DNA from: Clostridia bacterium
GTDB taxonomy: Bacteria; Bacillota; Clostridia; Oscillospirales; Acutalibacteraceae
Length of the DNA stretch: 43,800 nucleotides
NCBI GenBank assembly: GCA_030528905.1
Contig: JAUMXZ010000002.1
Span: 4,550-48,349 of the forward strand
Direction of reading: 5' to 3'
The first letter of the stretch is position 1; each line of letters starts with the position of its first letter. This document shows, one piece after another, positions 1-6,310 of this stretch. Both the position numbers and the translations under genes were made by a program. Under the pieces are notes generated by a model that searched no databases, was not told the DNA's origin, and saw only the letters and a program-made list of their open reading frames with translations.

Positions 1-187
1 GTCTGCCCTTATTATATATAATTTTTTCTATATAATAATCATTTTTAAAAAGTATATATACCTCATTTCAGTTGAAACATTATAATAGTCAAGAGTTATG
101 CTAAAAATCAGGAAATTCAGCTTAAAATTACACTTATAAAGGTAGCTCAATGAACAAAATGCTTATGGTGAAATTTAGAAAAATCCA

Positions 188-216
188 TTGACAAGCAACA
201 AAATCCGGGATATAAT
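188..216 (+). promoter_or_regulatory. sigma-A promoter of marR-MATE operon
   Basis: A perfect TTGACA (188-193) and a perfect TATAAT (211-216) are separated by exactly 17 bases. The expected transcript starts near 223, just before the ribosome site of the marR gene. This rules out a translation start at 188, which would lie inside the promoter. Bases 1-187 upstream are AT-rich and hold no gene I can support. Confidence 0.85.
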
Positions 217-253
217 ATTGTTCGTTTTAGAACTGTTCAAAGGAGAACTATTT

Positions 254-703
254 ATGAAAAATATTTTTGATCACTTCCTTATGGGCGAATATGTTTATAC
301 CCATAGTATGCTGCCGGTGTGCAAAAAGCATCACATCAATTTTACCGAACTTACTATCATTATGTTTCTTTTTAATAATCCTTCTTTGGATACAGCAAGT
401 GATATAGTTAAATGCCGAAATATTGCTAAATCCCATGTTTCCGTTTCGGTTCGATCATTAGAACAGCGAGGCCTCATTACAAAAATGTATCAAAACGGAA
501 ATCGCAAAAGTGTTCATCTTAAACTAACCAAGCTTGCCTCACAAATTGTTAACGATGGCAGGTCGGCTCAGAATCATTTTATGGAGCTTATCTTTGACGG
601 TGTTACCGAAAATGAAAAATCTACAATTTCAAAGATTTTTCAAAAGATAGACCATAACCTTAGAATATATACCAAAGGAGGAAATAAGATAAATGAAAAG
701 TAA
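254..703 (+). CDS. MarR-family transcriptional regulator
   Basis: A 149-residue winged-helix regulator of the MarR type. The central HTH reads TASDIVKCRNIAKSHVSVSV, then a wing (RGLITKMYQNGNRKSVHL) and a C-terminal dimerisation helix. MarR proteins usually repress a neighbouring efflux gene and let go when bound by small aromatic ligands; that role is known for the family and inferred here. The start at 254 has AAAGGAG about 9 bases upstream. A longer frame from 188 exists but begins within the promoter. The 3' end overlaps the start of the MATE transporter gene by 11 bases, so the two were translationally coupled. That transporter is now split by an insertion, so the regulator may have lost its main target. 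Confidence 0.85.
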   Translation: MKNIFDHFLMGEYVYTHSMLPVCKKHHINFTELTIIMFLFNNPSLDTASDIVKCRNIAKSHVSVSVRSLEQRGLITKMYQNGNRKSVHLKLTKLASQIVNDGRSAQNHFMELIFDGVTENEKSTISKIFQKIDHNLRIYTKGGNKINEK

Positions 704-800
704 CAAAGAATTCCTTGGAACGGAACCTATTGGAAAACTTTTGTTTAAACTAGCATTGCCCACCGTAATAGCACAGCTTATCAAGAGTTACTATATATAG
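693..800 (+). pseudogene. MATE efflux transporter, N-terminal fragment
   Basis: ATG at 693 follows AAAGGAGG at 672-679. The 35-codon frame starts MKSNKEFLGTEPIGKLL and continues through ALPTVIAQLI, the typical N-terminus and first half of helix 1 of MATE (NorM/MepA-like) drug/sodium antiporters. After codon 30 (780-782) the sequence stops resembling MATE and reaches TAG at 798-800. The natural continuation, NMLYNIIDRIYIGHM, is found in the same register from 2450. The fragment alone cannot be functional: it holds one partial membrane helix. See the element at 785-2451 and the C-terminal fragment. Confidence 0.85.
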
Positions 801-895
801 GGTAGTTTCTGCTACCTAATACATAGTGACTGCGGCTCATTTGTGGTGAATGGAAAAGCTGTTATGAGAAAGGAACGATACAGGCATTATAAGCG

Positions 896-936
896 AAAAA
901 CACGCTTTCGGTAAAGGAAACCGAAAGCGTGTTTTT
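896..936 (+). terminator. rho-independent terminator hairpin
   Basis: A perfect 17-bp stem (896-912 with 920-936, AAAAACACGCTTTCGGT arm) and a 7-base loop. It has an A run on one side and a T run on the other, so it could act in both directions. It insulates the truncated marR-MATE transcript from the insert. Confidence 0.75.
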
Positions 937-1133
937 GCTTTTACGAGCCCAAAGAGGAAGTAACCGTTTCGACCTCTGAAAGCCTTGTGCGGCAAGGGGT
1001 TTTTAGGGTAAAATCTGCGTGGGTAATGTGTTTGCTCTGCCTGTCCTGCTTTGAGCCATTCAAGCGTTACGGAGTTTTGAGAAAAGCGGTTTATCAGTTT
1101 CGGCACAGGCCCAAATCCCTTCGTGTAATGATA

Positions 1134-1174
1134 CCAAGGGCGCACTTACTCACCACCCGTAAACGGGCAGTGGT
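1134..1174 (-). other. MOBQ-type origin of transfer (oriT) core
   Basis: Read on the minus strand, 1137-1148 is TAAGTGCGCCCT, the nic core of RSF1010-type (MOBQ) plasmids. The adjoining CCAAGGGCGCAC on the plus strand also matches Ti-plasmid-like oriTs. Directly 5' of it on the same strand is an imperfect inverted repeat (arms at 1152-1160 and 1163-1174), the arrangement a MobA/MobL relaxase recognises. No relaxase gene is present in the window, so mobilisation would need one in trans. Confidence 0.65.
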
Positions 1175-1299
1175 ACTGCTGTTAGCAGCCGTGCGCTCTC
1201 CGAGGGGGATGCGGATGGAAAACGTTGGCAGTTTTCATCTGCCAGCGTTATAAACATACTTATTTTCAAAGGGAGCGTATCCGACAACTTGGAACTTGT

Positions 1300-2064
1300 T
1301 TATCTTTTTTTATATATCACAAGCTCGGGGTTAACTCCGTTTTCTTCATAGGTACAGACGAGAAGAAAGTCCATATTACCGGCAATGCCGAAGCAACGAT
1401 TACCCCCAAATTCACATTCGAGCTGATTGGCAAGATAGGTCGTGTCATCATCAAGGAATTTTACCTTCTGTCCATTCGGGAGAGAGTACTCCATATTGAT
1501 ATAGCCGCCCACAAGGAAATTCAGTGTCTTGACTTCGGGCATTCCTTCAATATGTAAGTCATTAAATTCACAGATGAGCTTTTCTTTGAATTTCTTGAAG
1601 TTCTCATCACCGCCAAGCTCTGCGTATCGTTTCCAATAATTGAGCTTTGGAAGATGCTCTTCAAAATAAGCTCTTGCCTGATCAGTCGGCCAATTTTCAG
1701 TTGACATATGATCTACCAAGAAATCGGTTAGTTCTTCAAGACTTGTATAGCAGAAGTTGCCGTCAGCATAGCACCACTTGCAGTATTCCTCGTTGAAAAA
1801 TCCATCGGGTTCCTTGCTTATATTACCGTCCTCGAGTGGCATACCGCAACATTGACAGACAAGATTTTGCGGTGAGCCGAGAAGCGTATTGATTGAAACG
1901 TCAAACTCTTTCGAGAGAAGTTTCAGCGTTTCTGTGTTCGGTATTGTTTCACCATTCTCCCAACGTGAAACAGCCTGCCTTGTTACAAATATTCTCTCCG
2001 CAAGTTCCTCCTGCGAGAGTTCTTTTTTTATTCTAAGTTCACGGATTATATCCTTAGTTTTCAT
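1300..2064 (-). CDS. HTH (XRE) regulator with zinc-ribbon domain
   Basis: A 254-residue protein. Residues 1-60 are a Cro/CI-type HTH (LSQEELAERIFVTRQAVSRW). Residues about 67-110 hold a cysteine-rich zinc-ribbon-like stretch (CQCCGMPL, then EYCKWCYADGNFCY). The C-terminal third has no domain I can name firmly. HTH/zinc-ribbon fusions of this kind are common Firmicute regulators of unknown ligand. The start at 2064 is chosen because AAAGGTGG precedes it; a frame 28 codons longer lacks a ribosome site. A TATAAT-like box lies on the minus strand at 2095-2100. The gene is the only protein cargo of the insertion that splits the MATE transporter. The proposed regulatory role is inference. Confidence 0.8.
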   Translation of the reverse strand: MKTKDIIRELRIKKELSQEELAERIFVTRQAVSRWENGETIPNTETLKLLSKEFDVSINTLLGSPQNLVCQCCGMPLEDGNISKEPDGFFNEEYCKWCYADGNFCYTSLEELTDFLVDHMSTENWPTDQARAYFEEHLPKLNYWKRYAELGGDENFKKFKEKLICEFNDLHIEGMPEVKTLNFLVGGYINMEYSLPNGQKVKFLDDDTTYLANQLECEFGGNRCFGIAGNMDFLLVCTYEENGVNPELVIYKKR

Positions 2065-2432
2065 AAAATCACCACCTTTTAATTTCGTAATTATATTATA
2101 CCACGGGCTATCAAGGATGAACAGCAACTTGTTGTTGCTGTTTGGCAATCAAATGCTTAGTTTCCGCTCTCTATGTATGGATATAATTTCAAACACAAAG
2201 ATATAAATATTTTCACCATTTGTCCCTCGAATTGCTATGCAAACAACTCCGTATAGCAAAGCCAAGAAAATCCGTCAAGTGTCAAGATGAACGCTATGCG
2301 CCCTTGACGACTTTTCCCGCCTTTGCTGATCGGCAGACAAGAGACGCAAACGGATAAACCGCTTGCGCCTCAAAGAATTATGGGATTACTTGTGTTTGGT
2401 TGATAAACTCTGTTTTTTCGCAAAAAGACCCC

Positions 2433-2462
2433 TTGACAAATCTCGTCTCAATATGCTATATA
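2433..2462 (+). promoter_or_regulatory. possible hybrid promoter at the insertion's right junction
   Basis: TTGACA (2433-2438) lies inside the insert and TATATA (2457-2462), with an extended TG (2454-2455), lies in MATE sequence. The spacer is 18 bases. It could drive the remaining MATE fragment, but no good ribosome site follows closely. Confidence 0.4.
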
Positions 2463-3730
2463 ATATCATTGACCGTATTTATATCGGTCATATGCCTCAA
2501 GACGGAGATCTTGCTCTTACAGGTGTTGGTGTTTGTATGCCCATTATTATGATAGTCTCTGCATTTGCAGCATTAGTTAGCTCAGGTGGAGCTCCAAGAG
2601 CATCAATTTTTATGGGAAAAAAAGATCTAAAAACTGCTGAAGAAATATTAGGCGGCTGCTTTAGCCTGCAAATCATATTATCTGTTATTCTGACTGTTGT
2701 ATTGCTTATTTTCAATCGGGATCTGCTTCTTGCTTTCGGTGCAAGTGAAAATACAATTGGATATTCTACTTCATATATGAACATATATGCAATCGGAACA
2801 ATATTTGTTCAGCTGACCCTGGGTATGAATTCTTTTATCACTGCACAGGGATTTACAAAGATATCTATGCTTTCCGTTTTAATCGGTGCCGTTGCAAACA
2901 TCATTCTTGATCCTGTTTTTATATACGCTTGCAATATGGGCGTTAGTGGAGCTGCACTTGCTACTGTTATCTCGCAGGCACTATCTTGTGTTTGGGTTAT
3001 CTCTTTCTTGTGCGGAAAGAAATCCTTACTTAGAATCAAACTGAAAAATTTATTCGTTCAGCCTAAAATTATCCTACCCTGTCTTGCTTTAGGACTTGCC
3101 ACATTTATAATGCAGTCAAGCGAGAGTATTATCTCTGTTTGTTTTAATTCTTCGCTGCTCAGATACGGAGGAGATGTTGCAGTTGGAGCAATGACAATTC
3201 TTACAAGTGTTATGCAATTTGCAATGCTTCCACTGCAGGGAATCGCACAAGGAGCTCAGCCAATATCCAGTTATAATTACGGTTCTAAAAACAAAGACAG
3301 AGTCAAAAAAACATTCAAACTCCTGCTTATCGTCAGCGTCGTTTATTCATTCGTGCTTTGGATCTGTGTAATGTTATTCCCGAGATCTTTTGCTTTACTT
3401 TTTACTACAGAACCAGCACTGCTTGATTTCACAGAGAATGTCATTCGCATTTATTTCGGAGGTATGTTCTTGTTTGGAGTTCAGATTGCTTGTCAGATGA
3501 CTTTTGTCTCTCTTGGTAATGCGCCAGCTTCTGTAATTGTAGCAATAGTCCGAAAATTTGTTTTGCTTCTTCCTCTTATTTATATTGTACCAAATCTGGT
3601 AACGGACCCTACTCTTGGCGTATATATGGCAGAACCAATTGCTGATATAATTGCAGTAACCTTTACTATCATTCTTTTTAGTTTCCAATTTCGCAAAGCT
3701 CTGAATAAAATAGAAGCGCCATCTATTTAA
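2453..3730 (+). pseudogene. MATE efflux transporter, main C-terminal fragment
   Basis: About 425 residues of a MATE (multidrug and toxin extrusion) transporter, beginning NMLYNIIDRIYIGHM in the second part of helix 1 and running to a normal C-terminus. Hydrophobic segments for roughly eleven further helices are visible, with conserved pieces such as GVCMPIIM, ASIFMG, GQ-type loops and a PLQGIAQGAQPISSYNYG segment, which is typical of the MepA-like branch. With the 30-residue fragment at 693 the gene would encode about 455 residues, the usual MATE length. An open frame starts at 2363 but its first 29 codons are insertion sequence. No frameshift or stop occurs in the 1.28 kb, so the disruption may be recent. 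Activity without the start of helix 1 is doubtful. Confidence 0.85.
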
Positions 3731-4055
3731 GAGAAAATGAAACCATTATTAGTAATGCTATTCTTCTACATAACAAATTCAGTTCATTTTTATTCCACAA
3801 ATTTGTTTTGTCACCAAAAAAGGCAAAGAAAAAGAGTAGTCATAACATAAACCTGTTATGACTACAAAATATGGTGCAAGTGGAGAGCAGACTTACTCAC
3901 ACTCACACAAAATCAATTATTTAACAGACATTTTTATTTGAACACCTCACGCAGCGTATCTTTATAGAATTCACAAAATAGCTATTGTTTTCTTTTTTTT
4001 GAAGATGATACAATAAGTTAAAATACAGGTATCCGTAAGTATGTTAAGGGAGTGA
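3731..4055. other. intergenic region with a 12-bp perfect inverted repeat
   Basis: No gene is seen. The notable item is GTAGTCATAACA (3836-3847) and its exact reverse complement (3854-3865) around a 6-base loop. It lacks a T tract, so it is a weak terminator at best and may be a protein-binding site. The rest is AT-rich leader sequence for the next gene. Confidence 0.4.
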
Positions 4056-4061
4056 ATGTTT

Positions 4062-4361
4062 ATGAAACAACGATTGGCAATTATTTTTGCGGTGCTAGTG
4101 GTACTATCCTTGGTAACAATTAATGTCTTTGCGGCTTCACAAGAAAATAGAGTTAATTATGCAGATCAGAACAATGATGGAATCTGCGATAATGCACAAT
4201 CTGAAGAAATCTGCCCCCAGGATGGGACCGGCAAGAGAAACGGCGCAGGCACAGGATTTGGAAGCGGTATGGGGTTTGTAGATTCTAACGGTAGTGGTGT
4301 TTGCAAAAATAACCCTGAAAGCAACGCCGCCCAATATGGAAAGAAGCACAAAAATCAGTAA
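4062..4361 (+). CDS. small secreted EF-hand-like protein
   Basis: A 99-residue precursor with a clear signal peptide (MKQRLAIIFAVLVVLSLVT, likely cut after NVFA near residue 23). The mature part has two short acidic loops, DQNNDGICD and DSNGSGVC, that resemble calcium-binding EF-hand/dockerin loops. Between them is a Gly-rich linker. Four cysteines could form disulphides or bind metal. The Lys-rich C-terminus (KKHKNQ) may bind wall polymers. The start at 4062 is preferred over 4056 because AAGGGAG (4046-4052) is 9 bases upstream. It stands alone between an intergenic region and a strong terminator. Calcium binding is inferred from the motif; the function is unknown. Confidence 0.7.
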   Translation: MKQRLAIIFAVLVVLSLVTINVFAASQENRVNYADQNNDGICDNAQSEEICPQDGTGKRNGAGTGFGSGMGFVDSNGSGVCKNNPESNAAQYGKKHKNQ

Positions 4362-4370
4362 AAAGGTAAA

Positions 4371-4404
4371 AAATATCCTCGGAACAAGTCCGAGGATATT
4401 TTTC
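4371..4404 (+). terminator. rho-independent terminator
   Basis: A perfect 13-bp stem (4371-4383 with 4389-4401) and loop ACAAG, followed by T residues. It ends the EF-hand-like gene. Confidence 0.85.
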
Positions 4405-4476
4405 TTGGAATATACTCCGTTAGATAATACAATTCACACTTTTCATACGGAGCGTTGCATTTTCATCTTTAAAAGA

Positions 4477-4758
4477 CTACTCCTCAAAATTCAATCCCAT
4501 GAGCGTTTCGAGCATTAATCTTCCGCCGAGCCGGAATCCATAGGCAAATATCTCACGCTCGATAATGCCGTACATTTCGTTAACGCAATCATCGTATTTC
4601 GCCAGGGTTTCCTTCTGCTCTTCAGTGAGCGTTGCGGAAAGGTTGTCTCGGTTCTTCCCCATAAGATTCAGGAGATTTTTGATTTCCCGATTGTTTTCGG
4701 TACTTTGCTCCTGGGGATTGACATTTCCGTACCAAAACTCCTCAAGTATTGTTCTCAT
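4477..4758 (-). CDS. DUF6809-like small protein
   Basis: A 93-residue acidic helical protein beginning MRTILEEFWYGNVNP, with internal LSATLTEEQKETLAKYDDCV and a C-terminal REIFAYGFRLGGRLMLE. This is the pattern of the DUF6809 family, common in Firmicute mobile and accessory regions and without known function. AAGGAGG lies 6 bases before the ATG at 4758. Longer frames from 4764 or 4779 would start at or upstream of that ribosome site. The start lies inside a small upstream open frame (4742-4873) that also has a strong ribosome site, which suggests translational coupling. Confidence 0.75.
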   Translation of the reverse strand: MRTILEEFWYGNVNPQEQSTENNREIKNLLNLMGKNRDNLSATLTEEQKETLAKYDDCVNEMYGIIEREIFAYGFRLGGRLMLETLMGLNFEE

Positions 4759-4873
4759 ACCCATCCTCCTTCCGCACATAACAAAACGACCGCACCTCCG
4801 AGATTATTCCCGGTGATACGGTCGTTTTTTTGTTTTTAGTTGTCTGTTTCGGTTTTGTTTTTATACGTGGCAT
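4742..4873 (-). CDS. tiny basic peptide upstream of and overlapping DUF6809 gene
   Basis: ATG at 4873 is preceded by AAGGAGG at good distance. The frame encodes 43 residues starting MPRIKTKPKQTTKNKKTT, strongly basic, and stops at 4742, about 17 bases inside the DUF6809 gene. It runs through a hairpin that looks like a terminator (4783-4828). The layout suits a leader peptide or coupling ORF. It is too short for homology to be judged by eye, so whether it makes a stable protein is open. Confidence 0.4.
   Translation of the reverse strand: MPRIKTKPKQTTKNKKTTVSPGIISEVRSFCYVRKEDGYENNT
4783..4830. terminator. terminator-like hairpin inside the leader ORF
   Basis: AAAACGACCG (4783-4792) pairs with CGGTCGTTTT (4819-4828). 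On the plus strand a T run follows; on the minus strand GTTTTG follows. In the minus direction it sits between the tiny ORF start and the DUF6809 start, so it could attenuate. Confidence 0.5.
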
Positions 4874-5111
4874 AACGCTGCACCTCCTTGTAGCACAACA
4901 CTATACCGTCATATTCCCGAAAAGTCCAGTTGTTTTCAAACTGTTTTTTCGAACAAAGATGCAAAGTGCCGGGTGGAAGTTTGCATTGTTACCTTGCAAT
5001 GTTGATTGAGAATCTTGAAAAACATGAAATTTAATCACTTTTCAGAAAAAGGTAGAAATATATACAAAAATGTGATATAATAAAATATCTCTCATATGGA
5101 GAAGGATAAAA

Positions 5112-5879
5112 ATGGATAAAAAGTATAGAGACTTAATCGCACAGGAATTCCGTTCGTGTGTCAATGGAACAATTTCACGCATTAGTGAAAGCGAAACTTA
5201 TAGACCGTTTCATACCGCACTCCTTTCAGAAGAGGTGATTTTTTGGAGCCGTTTTGAAAGAAGCTTTAGCACTTCGTTCGGTCAGAGAGTCATTGAGGAA
5301 ATCGCCAAAATCGTTGCCTTGTCCAATGGAGCCGAACAGGCACAGCGTCAGAAAACAACAATTGTCACACTTGACGAAGCGTTAATTAATGGCGTTGATC
5401 AACACATCCAATCATTACGCGATGGCAAATGTACCGACCAAGGTTGGGATACAACTCTTGCTGATTTAAAGAAAATTAAATTAAGTGGTCACACACGTCA
5501 GTTACGCATAATCTCCGACCTGTGGTGGAAAAAAGATGGAATTGACCACTATGCAAGTCTTAAAACTGTAAAGCCGAACATAGACCAAACCGCCGTAGCA
5601 AAGGAAGATTGCTTGCGTTTAACATTAGCAGATCCCCAGTGCAAAGCTTATTTTGGTTTGCCATATAATCCATACGGAGAGTCAAAAACCGATTATAATT
5701 TCAACCCGCCAATGGGTATTTTTGATTTCCATAAAGACCCTGTTGTTTTGATAGGTAAAGAGATGTGGGAAACGATTGGCGGCAATGGCTGTTACGACGA
5801 AATCCTTGCGATTGCAAAAGAGGTCGGCTTAGAAACAAAAAAGAGCATTGCTGAACTTCTCAAAAAGAAAGGCAAATAA
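5112..5879 (+). CDS. type II restriction endonuclease, TdeIII-like
   Basis: A 255-residue protein that fits the TdeIII/MjaII type of type II restriction endonuclease; from memory the family cuts GGNCC. Visible marks are FERSFSTSFGQRVIEEIAKI near residue 55, and a probable PD-(D/E)XK core where ISDLWW (about 140) is followed by ASLKTVKPNIDQ (about 155). The SLK lysine and preceding acidic residue are plausible catalytic residues. Start ATG 5112 follows GGAGAAGG, and a TATAAT at 5076-5081 gives a -10 box with a poor -35. The next gene begins 2 bases after its stop, so it is cotranscribed with the ASCH gene. The partner methylase is the convergent gene at 6311-7723. Endonuclease assignment is fairly sure; site specificity is not established. 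Confidence 0.65.
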   Translation: MDKKYRDLIAQEFRSCVNGTISRISESETYRPFHTALLSEEVIFWSRFERSFSTSFGQRVIEEIAKIVALSNGAEQAQRQKTTIVTLDEALINGVDQHIQSLRDGKCTDQGWDTTLADLKKIKLSGHTRQLRIISDLWWKKDGIDHYASLKTVKPNIDQTAVAKEDCLRLTLADPQCKAYFGLPYNPYGESKTDYNFNPPMGIFDFHKDPVVLIGKEMWETIGGNGCYDEILAIAKEVGLETKKSIAELLKKKGK

Positions 5880-5881
5880 TC

Positions 5882-6289
5882 GTGAAAGTGCTTACCATAA
5901 GAGAGCCGTGGGCCAGTTTGGTTGGTTGCGGTGTGAAAATCATAGAAACACGTAGTTGGCCGACGTCTTACCGTGGAGAATTATACATACACGCAGGTGT
6001 TCATAAAATATCCGAAAAAGATGAAAGAGCTGTTCGGTTAAGCAAACTTATCCCGGATAATCGATTGCATTATGGTGAAATATTTATGAAATGTAATCTT
6101 ATTGATTGTATAAAGATCGATGAAGATTATGCAAAAAGAGTACAAGCTGAAACACCGGAAAACTATGAATGCGGTAACTACACCGCTGGGCGATATGCAT
6201 GGATACTATCAAATGTTGAATACATAGAACCGATATCAGCAAAGGGCAGATTGAGTATATGGAATTATGAGAAAAACGAGCAGTGCTAA
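5882..6289 (+). CDS. ASCH-domain protein
   Basis: A 135-residue single-domain protein with the ASCH (PUA-like) fold signature: MKVLTIREPWASLVGCGVK at the N-terminus, then ETRSWPTSYRGELYIHA and a C-terminal GRYAWILSNVEYIEPI. ASCH domains bind RNA or modified nucleotides, and some (YqfB-like) hydrolyse N4-acetylcytidine. The start is GTG at 5882, two bases after the endonuclease stop; the coupling implies a joint role. Within a restriction island it might sense modified bases or nucleotides, which is inference. It ends 22 bases from the stop of the convergent methyltransferase. Confidence 0.75.
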   Translation: MKVLTIREPWASLVGCGVKIIETRSWPTSYRGELYIHAGVHKISEKDERAVRLSKLIPDNRLHYGEIFMKCNLIDCIKIDEDYAKRVQAETPENYECGNYTAGRYAWILSNVEYIEPISAKGRLSIWNYEKNEQC

Positions 6290-6310
6290 CAACACCGCTC
6301 GTTTTCTTTA

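Larger units (their letters stand above)
785..2451. mobile_element. 1.67-kb insertion in MATE gene carrying an oriT and a regulator
   Basis: Joining base 784 to base 2452 recreates the MATE reading frame without a gap (codons ctt atc aat atg). A 4-base TCAA occurs at both edges (781-784 and 2448-2451), so it is a duplicated target or the crossover bases. The insert contains a 17-bp perfect terminator hairpin (896-936), a MOBQ-type nic region (1134-1174), a second hairpin (AACGTTGGCAG/CTGCCAGCGTT, 1221-1249), an HTH/zinc-ribbon gene on the minus strand, and about 290 bp of non-coding sequence at the right end. I see no transposase, integrase or relaxase and no clear terminal inverted repeats. 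From memory, the hairpin and nic region resemble Tn1549/CTn5-type conjugative elements; that origin is inference. Confidence 0.7.

Noticed and set aside
151-190. 13-codon ORF upstream of marR (MNKMLMVKFRKIH)
   Set aside because: It lies before and runs into the promoter of marR and has only a weak ribosome site.
837-1253. Open frames over the oriT region on both strands
   Set aside because: They run through hairpins and the nic site, have no ribosome sites and resemble no protein I know.
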